Assembly: GCA_015680685.1 (NCBI GenBank)
Contig: MNCI01015020.1
Span: forward strand, 1 to 59,030
Source: Gnetum montanum
Lineage: Eukaryota; Streptophyta; Gnetopsida; Gnetales; Gnetaceae
Direction of reading: 5' to 3'
DNA: 59,030 nt
The notes under the pieces were generated by a model, which made no database searches, was not told the origin of the DNA, and saw only the letters and a program-made list of their open reading frames with translations. A program made the position numbers and the translations under genes. Below are positions 35,253 through 45,739 of this stretch, one piece after another; the stretch's first letter is position 1, and each line of letters starts with the position of its first letter.

Positions 35253-36104
35253 TGATGAGTCATGATATTGGGTCTGTGATATCGGATCCTTGATATTGGG
35301 TTTGCGATATTGGAGCCCGCTAAGTGATATTGGACATCCGATTTTGGAACCTATCTCATTTCCTATAAATAAGAGGCGGGTGCACTTGGTTTGGAAGTAG
35401 TAAGTTAGTTTCTTAGTCCCTTACCTGAACTCTTGTAGTTTTCCATTTCCAAATTTAGAATTATTTCTAAGTGTATGCAGTAGGAGTCATAAAGTGAATA
35501 GATCTTTATTCGAGCATTGTGTACCTAAGCACACCTTGTGTCTGGAAATAAAGACGAACTTTGCGATAAACCTTGCAACATTCAAAATAGCTTATTTATT
35601 GAATTTAATATTAGTTATAGTTATTCAATGCTTTCATTAGTTAATTTATTTTGCTTTTATTGATTTGTTAATTTTCCCAAGTAAGCACACTCAGTACAAC
35701 CACTTTGAGCATACGTGGAACACTTGGTAACCCAGTAACGATTAGCGTTTGGTAACTCTAGTAGTGTTACACTAGTTCAAGATGTGTATAGAGAGTGGGA
35801 ACAAATGCTGGTGTTAGGACTAGTTAGAGAATATTTATCTAGTTAAATGTAATTAGTTAATTTACTTCATTTCTCCCTTTTAAGCACCAGGACAATGAAA
35901 CATAAAAAGCATAAAAAATCATATACCTCAAGTTTACTTAACCATACAACTGTGCCTTACAAGTAAGCTTGAGAAGAGAATGATTGCCTACCCCATCCTT
36001 GTTTCATAAAGGTGCATAAGCACTTAGTCCTTAGAGTTTGACCGGATCGCACATGAACACTCATATTTGTATGGTTGGGTGTAGAAAAACCTCACCGCTC
36101 ATCA
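35253..36104 (+). repeat. 3' LTR of element D
   Basis: Begins TGATGAGTC after GTCATGGAGGTA and ends CTCATCA, followed by the ATAGA duplication. TATAAATA lies at 35364-35371. Near its start it has extra GATATTGGGTTTGCGATATTGG-like repeats absent from the 5' LTR, which accounts for the 29-bp length difference. Confidence 0.92.
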
Positions 36105-36109
36105 ATAGA

Positions 36110-36790
36110 TAATGACTCCTAAGAGAGTGTGTTGCTATAGAGCATTATTTATGAAACAAGGTTATCCTCTTTCTCCTACTTTGGCAATTTTATTAATGAG
36201 CTAGAGGTTTGGATGCATAAGATTCTAGTTAGATACCCTATTACATTTGGTGACTTCCCTATAAATATTTTTTTGTATGTCAATGGTGTTGCTCTCATCT
36301 CAAATTCAAAGAAGGATCTCCAACAAAAGTTTACTATTTTAGATGAATTCTGTCAACATTCAAGAATAAAAGTTAATGTGAAAAAAAACTAAAAGTATGG
36401 TACGTGGTACAACTACCAGATGCCTTTTCTTTATTGGAACTGAACACATGGATTTTACTCCCTCTTGTGAAAACCTTGAATTGGAATTTTCCCAGAATTA
36501 CCAATGGGAGCATTATATCAATCAAAAGATTGCAGGTAGATTGAAAGCATTTTTTCTCTAAAAAGAAATTGCAAGCAAGAATCTATTTTGTCATGAGAGG
36601 TTTAAAAAGTAGTTATTTTGTTTTATTCTATTGTGCAACCAACTTCCTTATACAAATGCATGATGTGAGGTCTTAGATTGGCAAGAAAATATTAAAGAAA
36701 CATTGAATTAAGTTCAAAAGCATTTTTGGCTTGAAGAATTTAGGGTTAAAATACACACATAGCGTGATCTGCTACTGCTAGAAATAGATA
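36110..36790 (+). pseudogene. LINE reverse-transcriptase fragment
   Basis: Plus-strand pieces, in shifting frames: GYPLSPTLAILLMS (36160-36210; the QGxPLSPTLF block), LYVNGVALISNSKKDLQQKF (36270-36340; the YADD box here YVNG, both catalytic Asp lost) and LDEFCQHSRIKVNVKK (36340-36390). This is the RT of a non-LTR element. Element D sits directly against its left side; what is on the other side of D (before 26101) was not recognised as LINE. Confidence 0.7.
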
Positions 36791-36799
36791 CCATGCCTT

Positions 36800-37089
36800 T
36801 AGAAGTAAAAGCCCTTTCCCAATTTATATCATTTTTTTGTTATCTTTTTTATTACACAGTGGATAAATTTTCTAAGAATAGCTTAACTACTACATGTCAA
36901 AAGTGTGATTCCATGATGGTGCTACCAAGGGTCACAACCTGATTGCTACTTCAACACTAGTGCAATGTGATTACTCAAAATATACAAAATTGTGTCACTA
37001 TTGGATCACTAGTTAGGTGATAGTTCAACATCAGCTCACAGAACCTAAAAATTTTCCAATTCCCTAGTCACAAATCTAATGCTAATTGA
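36800..37089. other. Unassigned spacer
   Basis: No coding or repeat signal that I can support between the LINE fragment and the copia B LTR. Confidence 0.4.
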
Positions 37090-37907
37090 CCCTGCTCACA
37101 TTGAGGTACTAGGGAGCTATAACTTCTTCATTTTTTCAAGTTTCAACCTAATGTCAGGCTTTTTGGAAAGCTTCTTCAAAGATCTCTCTGTCTGCCAAAT
37201 TTGATGTTAATTAGATGTCAACTGATAAGTAAAATTAGAATGAAAAGAATTCCCCAAGTCTAACTATTTGATTTCTGCAATATGAACTTAATTTTTGATT
37301 GCACCTTGAGGATTTCAACTTGAAATTCATATGAGATGACATTGATGATCCGTAAATGTGTTTGGAATAATGTGAGGATGAATTAACTATAGATAAATGC
37401 GGAATCAATGTAGAAACAATGTAGAATTAATGTGAATTCAATGTGGAGAGCAATGTGGAATTGCAAAAATGTTGTGAAATAAAATGTGGAATGAAATTGT
37501 GGAGATTGTATGTAAAAAATTGTAGAAAATAAAACTATAGAAACATAGAATGAAAGATGAGAAATTTCAAATTGCTTCAATTTCCAAAAGCCTTCAAAGT
37601 TACAACAAGAATGGCCCATCTTTTTATAGACATTGAAAGAGGCCAACATTATCCTCAATGAACAAGGAGTTTCTCAATGCTTAAGAACTTAAAAAATAAC
37701 TTGGGCATGATTGCAACCAAAATAGAGTTTCCAATACTCATCAATCCTCATTAATTGAAAAAAGTTTTAAAAATTCCCGATTGGTACTTTTTGACCAATA
37801 TAACTAGAACAAAAGTAAAATTACATGGCTTTGATTCCTAATTAAACACATAAATGAGACTTGAACTTAACACTTGAGACATTGCAATTTCACACTACTT
37901 CTAGCAA
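37090..37907 (-). repeat. 3' LTR of copia element B (left edge approximate)
   Basis: On the minus strand the RNase H tail is followed by CACCCTATAGGAGGGAT, a copia-type polypurine tract, and then TTGCTAGAAGTAGTG. A TATA box TATAAAAAG sits at 37620-37628. The far border is not defined by a second copy. Confidence 0.5.
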
Positions 37908-38229
37908 TCCCTCCTATAGGGTGGAAAGAAAAGCAAAATCATATTTTTGGTCTTCTTCACTTGGTCTTGTTTTGGAATTTTTGTAACTCCAATAAGGTTA
38001 TCAATTATGAAAGGTAGAAGAACTTTACTCATGAGGTTTCCTAGTTGATCAATTGAATTAACATGCTCGAGTTTGATACTCCCCTCCTTTACTTCTTGTT
38101 TAATAAAATAATACTTGGTGTTGATATACTTGGACTTCTTGTGAAGGATATGCTCTTTGGACAACATTAGGGCTATTGACTTGTCACATAATATTTCTTT
38201 TTTTCTATTTTTGAAAAAATGATCAAGCA

Positions 38230-39110
38230 ATTGTATTAATAAGAAAAAACTAAAAAATAGACAAAAAAGTAGATTAACCCCACAAAAATAGGGTTACTTC
38301 ACCCCTCCCCCAAGATGTGGGAGGAAGAGATCCACTTAACCAGTAAGCAATGAAAAGGAAAATTAGACATTCAAAAACTATTAACCACCAGCCCTCCCTG
38401 CAAAATTTGGCCCCTCCCTAGGCCCTCTCCTCTAATACATTCAAAGCCAAATGACAAAAGCCCAACCCCAACAAGGCATCCATGTTCCATTCTTGTGAAC
38501 ACAATCATGTAGTTGAATGTGACATACAAGGGCAATTAGCCCACTCCCACCTGTGAAAGAAGTCCAAGACCTCCCTAAGCTTGTTAATAGCAGTGAAGCC
38601 AACTACTTCTTGGAATTCTTTAAACATCTACTCTTGTTGCCTTTGAGCCTCTACAAAAATAGCTTTGTCCAAGTAAAATCTTGCTAAAACACTCTAAATA
38701 TGTCTTTGGATGTTAGCCCAAGAAATATGACAGCCAATCTCCATCACTTCATAGGGACAACAACCAAATCAGAACCACCAATGGATGCTTGTGGAATGGA
38801 CAACAAGTTGTTGCTTCAGCAACTACTCCTCTTCCTAGGCAACTTTGGCCCTCTAGGCCATAGCTGCCTTTTCTCTTTATGTTATTTATGCTCTCTCTTG
38901 AGCCTCATAGCATAGATCCTCCTGGATCTACATCCAAAGCTCTTAGTGCACATCTATGAGAAACTTCCTACAACTCCCATAGACACCACTCCTAAGCCAC
39001 AACTTCAATCTTGAATCCTAATTGAGTGATCAATTTCTTTAGCCATAAAATGTGTTAAACACACTTGCCCATTACAATAGATTTTTCCTCATGTGTAAGT
39101 AGACTTGTAG
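38230..39110. other. Foreign block inside copia B RNase H, unclassified
   Basis: The copia RNase H reading on the minus strand breaks at about 39125 and resumes at about 38215. The block between is GC-richer, with a CCCCTCCCCCAAGATGTGGG stretch near 38311 and A-rich/T-rich runs near 38200-38270. A minus frame has KAIFVEAQRQQE...FKEFQEVVGF near 38580-38680. I could not classify it; a LINE or other insertion is possible. Confidence 0.5.
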
Positions 39111-39125
39111 ATGATTGTTTTGTTT

Positions 39126-40043
39126 TCAATATATAGGATTAGAACCATGATAAATAATGGCACCAGATGTAGATTTTCTATAATAATTGTCTCCTCCCCA
39201 ATCAGCATTAGAAAATGCATGAATTTTTGTGTATCCCTTAATGAAATTTGCATAATAAGCAGAGGTTGATTTCACATATTGAAGCATGGCTAAGAACATG
39301 AAGATGAGATGTATCAATTACTACATAAATCTTATAAAAATGATGTGGCAAACTCTAAATCAAGTCTAGTATGGCATAAGAGATGAAGAAATCCAATACC
39401 TCTGGAGAGTTTGGCATCAATCAATGGAGTTTTATCTTCATTTCAAGTTTCATATTTTGAGAAAGTGAAGCGCATGCTGGTCTCATTAAAAATATCATAT
39501 TTTTGTAAAATTGATTTAGCATAATTTTTTTAATGAATTCTCAATCCCTCCAAGTCTTCGTCAACTTATATTCCATGAAAATACTTTAATTCACCTAAAT
39601 CTCTCATCTCAAATTCTGTTTTCATATAAATCTTAAACTCTTTGATTAATTTCACTTATAGAAGTAAAAATCAGGTCATCAACATATAATGATATAATAA
39701 TGAAATCAGCACAATCATGTTTGTAGTGTAGGGTAGGTTCAAACATGCAAGCCTTGTAATTTTTCTTTAGCAAAATTTCATTTATCCTATGAAACCATGC
39801 TCTAGCTACTTGTTCAGGACAAATAATGTTTTGTTCAATTTATATACCTTGTTCTCTTGTCCTTTCATGACACATCCTTTAGGTTGATACACATAGACTT
39901 CTTCATTGATGACTCCATTTAACAATGTTGAATTGATATCCATTTGATGCAACTTTAACCATAATGAGTAGTAATAGAAAGAATTAATATAACTATTCTA
40001 TCTAGCCACTAATGCAATCATTCCTTCATAATTGTTAAAGTTT
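39126..40043 (-). pseudogene. RT / RNase H of copia element B
   Basis: Minus-strand segments in order: NYEGMIALVAR (to 40043), YYYSLWLKLHQMDINSTLLNG, EEVYVYQPKGC, QENKVYKLNKTLF (39830), a YVDD-type segment near 39680, LKEFKIYMKTEFEMRDLGEL-like text near 39610, and RNase H NADWGGDNYYRKSTSGA (39150-39210). These match Ty1/copia RT and RNase H in order. The 64-codon frame 39126-39317 is the longest open piece. Stops and shifts are abundant. Confidence 0.75.
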
Positions 40044-40472
40044 AGCACAATATCATTTGGAAGCACTTTACATGATTTTTTAATATGTTAGAATCTTTGA
40101 TAAAGCAATTTCATAATCAGCAATCTTTTCTTTTCTTTAAATAACATCAATTATAATTTTTTACACTTGGACCTTTTGGTCATAAAAATTGATTCCTTAA
40201 TTACGAACAACTATATTTTTGTACTTCTTCAACTACTTTATACTCAGTAATTTGGTATTGGCTAGACCTTTAACATGACAAAAAGCTACAAATCACCGTA
40301 ACTGAGACAACACTTTGTTATGATTCATAACACAACATTGTAACTAATTTAACACTCATTACAATTTGTAATAGTAATTGAACTTATGAATTGTAACATA
40401 CTCTTATAAATTAACTAACTTAACATAACAACAGCTTATGAATCAAGTCAATGTATGAATTACCATCTAACA
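40044..40472 (-). repeat. 3' LTR of copia element A
   Basis: 429 bp, starting (minus strand) TGTTAGATGG after a purine tract. Its inner half is shared with 45460-45706; for example TGGCTAGACCTTTAACATGA occurs in both on the plus strand. Confidence 0.8.
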
Positions 40473-40699
40473 CTCCTCCTTAATTCATACTTTGCCTTTG
40501 TCTTGATTCCTTCTTGTAAGCAATGTCAAGTGAAAGAAAAATGATATAAATATCAAAGGATTCCTTCTACAAACATAATATCAAATTCCTTTCATAATCT
40601 TCATCATCTCCTCCTCACTTCAGATTGCAAGGTAAGGACATTAAGAAAAGGTATTCTCTAAACATATTAAATGATTGTTTGGCAAGAAATTTCATAAAG

Positions 40700-41060
40700 A
40701 TATCAACTTTTTCTAATTTTCTAGAAATATACTAGATGCTAATATATTTCTCCACATATTTTTATCTCATGAAGTGGATACTTATTTCAATGTGTTAAAT
40801 CTTCTCACGGTAGATCAAATTCTAAACAACCTCAATTGCTACTTGATTGTCATAATGAATCATAACAATTTTTGGAACATTAATACTGATTTCTATAGGA
40901 AGTTGCTTAATCCATATTACATCGTGAACTATCTCTCGTAATACATGGTATTCAGCTTCCATGGATGATAGGGATACCACTCTTTGTTTACTACTTTTCT
41001 AGCTTACACAATTTCCATATATCTAAATCAAGAAGCTAGTATGAGAATATCAATTGATCA
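40700..41060 (-). pseudogene. RNase H of copia element A
   Basis: The minus strand near 40860-40990 reads QRVVSLSSMEAEYHVLREIV and IWIKQLPIEI, the conserved copia RNase H segment (SxAEAEYxAL...WL..LL). NQVAIEVV follows, then a KHIEI-like segment. The segment is interrupted by stops. Confidence 0.75.
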
Positions 41061-41723
41061 TTTCACCACCCTTGTTTGCATCTGTATATACTTCCATAAC
41101 TTTTGATGATGTGCTTTAAATACTAGACCATGGGTCATTGTGCCTTTAATGTATCATAAGATCAAGAAGGTTTCTTACATATGATGATAATTTGGTCTCT
41201 ACATTGTCAGGGCCAATTAATAAATACATATTAGATATTTGGTCTTGTGTTCATAAGATACATAAGAGCTCTAATGACTTATCAATATTGAGTAGGGTCA
41301 ATACTTTCTCCTTGAATACTAACTTTGAACCTAGGGGCCATTGGAATATTAGATTCTTTGCATTACAACATATTGTATTTTTCCAATAGGTCAATTGTAT
41401 ACATCATTTGAAATAAGGTTATTTCCTCTAACTTCTATCATAATTCCATTCCTAGGTAATAGTATGCCAAACCAAGATCTAAGATATCACATTGTGAGGG
41501 TAACTGATGCTTGAATTTTTCTATGATCTGTACTTCCATTATTACTATCAATATATTGTCAACATGAAAGGCCAAAAGAATTTGAGTCTTCCTTTTTTCC
41601 TTAAATATATAGAGGTTATTATATTTCTAAGATTTGATAAATCCACAATTGATTAATATTTTGATACCATACTCTTTTCTTTTAGAGAGAATGTTTAGGA
41701 TTATATTATTGGAAATTAAAATA

Positions 41724-41911
41724 NNNNNNNNNNNNNNNNNNNNNNNNNNNNNNNNNNNNNNNNNNNNNNNNNNNNNNNNNNNNNNNNNNNNNNNNNNNNN
41801 NNNNNNNNNNNNNNNNNNNNNNNNNNNNNNNNNNNNNNNNNNNNNNNNNNNNNNNNNNNNNNNNNNNNNNNNNNNNNNNNNNNNNNNNNNNNNNNNNNNN
41901 NNNNNNNNNNN
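41724..41911. other. Assembly gap, 188 N
   Basis: Run of 188 n inside the RT of copia element A. Confidence 0.99.
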
Positions 41912-42862
41912 GCCAAACCACACAAAATAGATAGTCAAAAATGACATCATCAAACACCACGGTATAAGGGGCCAAAGTTGTCAACCAGGGGGGTGGTGGT
42001 GGGTGGTCAGTGAAGGTAGAAACCATGCTATGGATGCATTGGTAGTCTATGACAAGCGTAATGTGGATGCTCAAGGGTGTGGAGAATATCCAATGCGTTA
42101 CAATGTAGCTTGGAATCCACAAACTAGTGGCCTATTGAATAGATTGCATGACTAAATCTTGTTGATTCCATTCCTCAACTGATGTCCCCAAATCCAGGTG
42201 AAAACACACAGACATTTGGCAGATGTGTTGTCAAAGCTCCCCCATGAGCAATCATAGTTGATGCCCAATATGATGCATGGACACTATCCATCCTGAAGCC
42301 ATTGGCATGCACTCTACTCGTGTGCCTGATCTTGGTATAGCGCACCACATACTCTTGGTGCTTGCTTTCGTCCATAGATAACCTTTCCTAATCAACACAC
42401 CAACTTTTCATCTTTTACAAATCCCTCAAGCTGCTCCATATAAATTTCTTTGTGTAAATCTCCATACAAGAATGCTAATTTGATATCAATTTGATGGATT
42501 TTCCATTTCAGCTTCATAGACAAAGAGATGATTATCCTAAAGCTCACCATACATGTAGTAGGGAAAAATGTTTCTTCATAATCACTTCCCTTAATTTGAA
42601 AGCACCCTTTTGCAACCAATCAAGCTTTATACTTATCCAATGTTTCGTTGTCTTTCAGTTTGGTTGTAAAGGCCTATCGATTTTTAATAGGTTATCTTTC
42701 CTTTGCATAGGGTACCAACTTCCATACTCCTCTCTTGTCCATCATTTTAATTTCAGATTCCATTGCTCTTTTATAGTGGTCCATTATAAAGGCTTGAGCA
42801 ACTATCTTTGGAATTTCTTTATCAAGTATCGTAATGTTTGCAATAATATCATCATGATGTAG
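41912..42862 (-). pseudogene. RT (N-terminal part) of copia element A
   Basis: On the minus strand: a tract like RGVWKLVPYAKER (42680-42740), then the frame 42392-42619 with GSDYEETFFPTTCM (usually DYxETFAPV), KWKIHQIDIKLAFLYGDLHK and EIYMEQLEGFVKDEKLVC, textbook copia RT. Beyond the stop it runs into a KxxxxVVRYTKI segment (42330) corresponding to LKQAPRAWYxKI, then diverges in a GC-richer stretch up to the N gap. Active-site text is lost in or near the gap. Confidence 0.8.
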
Positions 42863-42999
42863 TTCATTATACTAACTTCCTGTAAATCTTGGTTTAGTAA
42901 CATCCAAGTTTGCATGGTCTCCAATAGTTTTAATTGTCTATTCCCATTCTCTAGACCTTTTAGGTCCATCAATATTTTCATCTTTATTATTTTGAGGAT

Positions 43000-44010
43000 T
43001 AGGATTTTCTAAAGTTGGATTGGCTTGTTCATGGTTATCATAATGGTGATATGAGCAAGTTGTAAGGCTATGACCATCATCATAACCATTATCATCATCA
43101 TAATCAATATTTGTAGGACTCTTATGGATTGGTTTATCTTTCAGCAGTTTGTCTTCATGAAACACTTCATCTCCTATAATTACCAAGTTTTCTTCTTCTA
43201 GGTTTCAAATTCAATAACCTTTCATATAAAGACTATATTCCAAGAAATATCCTTCATTTGCTTTTGGACTTGATTTGGCTTGAGTTATGATGTGATAGTA
43301 TACTCTATAGCTAAAGACTTATAAATGTCCCAAGTTGGGCTTTCTTCCATTCCACACTGTATTTGGACACTCAAAATGTAGATATAGAATAGGACTTCTA
43401 TTAATGATGTGAACTATAGTTTGTAAAATTTCTTCCCAAAGGACATCATCTAATATGGATTGGGCTAACATACATCATACCATTTCACCAATTATCTTGT
43501 TTTTACACTCAACTACTCCATTCTATTCTAAGCAATAGGGAACTCTCTTTTGATGAACAGTTACTTCTCTCATAAGACATTCTTGGAATTCTATATTCAT
43601 GTACTTTGTCTTATTATCAATTTGTAACCTCATGATTGGTAACCCAATCTATTTTTCAAAAAATGCTTTAAATTTTATGAAGGTATCAAAAANCTAAGTT
43701 GGAGATTGTATACTCTGATGTTGGTTCGTGTGGTAATGTATGCTTGTTAGGAGGAGCATGATGCTTTGTAACGTATATTGATGAATATTCATGGAAGTTG
43801 TGGATATAAGCGATCAAATCCAAATCAGAAGTTTTTGATACCTTCATAAAATTTAAAGCATTTTTTGAAAAATAGATTGGGTTACCAATCATGAGGTTAC
43901 AAATTGATAATAAGACAAAGTACATGAATATAGAATTCCAAGAATGTCTTATGAGAGAAGTAACTGTTCATCAAAAGAGAGTTCCCTATTGCTTAGAATA
44001 GAATGGAGTA
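43000..44010 (-). pseudogene. Integrase of copia element A, partly flipped by the assembly
   Basis: The C-terminal linker and the IN/RT junction (GDEVFHEDKLL, matching RDVVFDE) are on the minus strand at 42938-43186. The catalytic-core text occurs on the plus strand in 43694-44010: LEIVYSDVG, GGA, FVTYIDEYSWKLW, RLQIDNKTKYMN, EFQECLMREV and QKRVPYCLE-NGV, all matching copia integrase (LELVHSDVxGP, RTDNGGEY, TPQQNGV). The 179-bp inverted identity with 43514-43692 shows the piece is the same locus in the wrong orientation. The second acidic residue (DN) is kept; the frame carries stops. Confidence 0.8.
43514..44010. other. Flipped contig: 179-bp inverted repeat bounded by single n
   Basis: 43514-43692 and the reverse complement of 43832-44010 are identical by eye over 179 bp. 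Single n at 43693 and 44011 bound the segment 43694-44010. Reversing this 317-bp segment would restore integrase order and let it overlap the left contig end exactly. Confidence 0.9.
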
Positions 44011-44193
44011 NACATAACTTTTCATCCTATATTTTATGGGTTGTAGGGAAAATCACCTCTATTACCAGATGTAGTTTAAATACTTAGGTTGTCTCTTTTG
44101 TCTCTACTAACTTCTTTTGTGAGTTACCTTCAAAGATTACACATTTGACATTCTTGTTTAGATCTTGTTCAAATATTTTATTTCTAGCTTTAA

Positions 44194-44460
44194 TTAGGTG
44201 TAATACACGTTTTTAATTTGTAATGGTTGTTTAGCAATTTTCATGTTGATAACACCAATACTTTTATATTTACAAATGGTTCTAGTAGACATCATGGCTT
44301 CACCAACATTTATGGTATATAAATTTTGGAAAAGATTACAATTGCCTAATACATGTGTGGAACATCTTGAATCAATGTACCAGGTATTGTGTTCAACCTT
44401 GGCCACTTTATATTGACTTGTGATATCCTCAATAATTAAGACCACTTCATCTATTAGCAA
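44194..44460 (-). pseudogene. Protease of copia element A
   Basis: The 88-codon minus frame holds WYIDSRCSTHVLGNCNLFQNL, which corresponds to the copia protease active site WYLDSGCSxHMTGNxxLF. The catalytic Asp and Ser are kept, but the invariant Gly after them is Arg (GGA to AGA type), which should abolish activity. It sits between the zinc knuckle and the integrase as expected. Confidence 0.85.
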
Positions 44461-44587
44461 ATTTGCTTCATTCCTATGATAATTACTCTGACTGTTATTA
44501 TTATTTTCGTTCCACCTCTGTTGACCTATATTTTATCCAATAATTCTTTGTTGAAAAAAAAGGGGATCTTGTGTTCTTAAGATTGAA

Positions 44588-45450
44588 CCAACAATCTCTA
44601 AGTATATGTCCTCTTCTTCCACAAATATGACAATTCGATTGTTGGTTCCTTTGATTATTAAATCTTGAACTTTGCTTATTGTCACGATGATGATACTGAG
44701 TCCACTACCTTCCTTTCCTTTTTCATGGGGTATACATAACTTGTTCTCGATATTCTAATTTCTACTCCAATTCCATCTTTGTTTCTTGCAACTACAATCG
44801 AGCTATAAATGCTAGAAAGTCTAGTCTCTTTCCCAATGCATCAAGTTTTTGTATAAACCTTTAAAATTATTTGAAAGTGTTGGTAGAAGGCAACTAACGT
44901 TTTCTTCATTAGATACTTCTTCATTTCCAAATTCAAGTTTTAATATAACCACTTTCATATCTTTGATAAAGTCCATTAGTTTCTACTCTATATTCATCTT
45001 CATTGTTCATAGTTTTAGGAAGAGATAGTCTTTCTTTGCTTGATCTAAAAATCCAAACATCTGATATACATACTCACAAATCTTTGCAATTGTGTTCATA
45101 CCATACACCTAATGAGATACTTCGTCAAAGATATTGATGTAAATAATGCTTAAGGCCATATCATTTTGTTCTCTTTTCTAATCCTTATCAAGTCTGAAGT
45201 TAGCACATAAAAAAACATGTCAAAGTCTACCAACTCATAGGATAATTATCATTCTTTATGCCCAAGTCTTATAGTTCTTCATCGTAAGCTTTTGTCAGTC
45301 GGTAACTATAATCTTTCTCATTAGTGATCTTAAGAGACTCTTCATATTCTTTTAGCATCATATTGAATAGGAAACTGGTCACATATTCAACATTCTCATT
45401 CTTATTTTTTCTTGTATATTCTCATTCATTACTCAATCTCCTACCTTCTC
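44588..45450 (-). pseudogene. Gag with CCHC zinc knuckle, copia element A
   Basis: A complete zinc knuckle CHICGRRGHILRDC (C-x2-C-x4-H-x4-C) lies at 44588-44635 on the minus strand, with all four ligands present. Upstream, shifting frames contain KEYEESLKITNEKDYSYRL (45300-45370), VLLLKLEFGNEEVSNEE-like text and LLPTLSNNFKGLYK (44850-44960), resembling the UBN2-type gag of plant copia elements. Stops are frequent. Confidence 0.7.
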
Positions 45451-45459
45451 CTTACTCTA

Positions 45460-45706
45460 AGCACAATATCATTCAAAAGCACTTTACATGATTTTGTAAT
45501 ATATCATAATCTTTGATAAATAAATTTCATAATCAACAATATTTTCTTTTATTTAGATAACTTATTTTATAATTTTGTACTCTTAGACCTTTTAGTTGTA
45601 ATATTTTGTTCCTTAATTACAAAAACTTGTATCTTTGTACTTCTTCACCTACCTGACACTCACTAACTTGGTATTGGCTAGACCTTTAACATGATGAAAG
45701 GTTACA
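45460..45706 (-). repeat. 5' LTR of copia element A, truncated
   Basis: It aligns with 40044-40290. The outer about 180 bp of the LTR (present at 40291-40472) are missing; gypsy sequence starts at about 45711. Confidence 0.75.
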
Positions 45707-45739
45707 ACATAACAAGAAGATGTGCGGTTAATAATGAAT

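Larger units (their letters stand above)
26106..36104 (+). mobile_element. Element D: complete Ty3/gypsy retrotransposon with target-site duplication
   Basis: LTRs 26106-26928 (823 bp) and 35253-36104 (852 bp) each begin TGATGAGTC and end CTCATCA, a perfect 7-bp inverted terminus. The five bases before (26101-26105) and after (36105-36109) are both ATAGA, a target-site duplication. A primer site TTGGCACTGTGGCTGGGGA at 26929 resembles the tRNA-Asp type TGGCGCCGTTGCCGGGGA of Athila/Tat elements with C-to-T and G-to-A changes. Internal order is gag (27066-29650), protease (29764-30138), RT (30400-31300), RNase H (31380-31880), integrase (32130-33060) and a long 3' non-coding region (33100-35250). 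A purine-rich tract GTCATGGAGGTA precedes the 3' LTR. All frames carry many stops. Confidence 0.92.
37090..40043 (-). mobile_element. Copia element B, 3' part (RT, RNase H, LTR)
   Basis: On the minus strand: RT from 40043 down to about 39400 with NYEGMIALVAR, LHQMDINSTLLNGVINEEVY and an SLYVDDLIF-type box near 39680. RNase H follows (39126-39400 and 37930-38215) with NADWGGDNYYRKSTSG and LSKEHILHKKSKYINTKYYF, then a purine-rich tract and a 3' LTR (about 37090-37907). An unrelated block (about 38230-39110) splits RNase H. The 5' half of the element is missing: copia A's LTR abuts RT exactly at 40044. All frames are broken. Confidence 0.8.
40044..45706 (-). mobile_element. Copia element A (gag-PR-IN-RT-RH), nearly complete, decayed
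   Basis: The 3' LTR is 40044-40472: on the minus strand it begins TGTTAGATGG right after the polypurine tract AATTAAGGAGGAG. The truncated 5' LTR is 45460-45706, aligned with 40044-40290. Between them the minus strand gives gag (44640-45450), zinc knuckle (44588-44635), protease (44194-44460), integrase (43000-44010, with a misassembled part), RT (41060-42860, with a 188-bp N gap) and RNase H (40700-41060). That is the canonical Ty1/copia order. A degenerate Met-tRNA primer site (TTAGAGTAAGGAG) follows the 5' LTR. The right LTR is cut where gypsy integrase begins at about 45711, so its outer end and target duplication are lost. Confidence 0.85.

Noticed and set aside
41627-42122. Long minus and plus frames through the N run
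   Set aside because: They are open only because N codons are not stops.
42175-42375. Possible host gene in a GC-richer stretch
   Set aside because: It continues the copia A RT (a segment like KQAPRxWYTKI) and needs no separate gene, although its later part is not well explained.
43686-43925. 79-codon minus frame crossing the n at 43693
   Set aside because: It is the wrong strand of the flipped integrase contig and spans a join.
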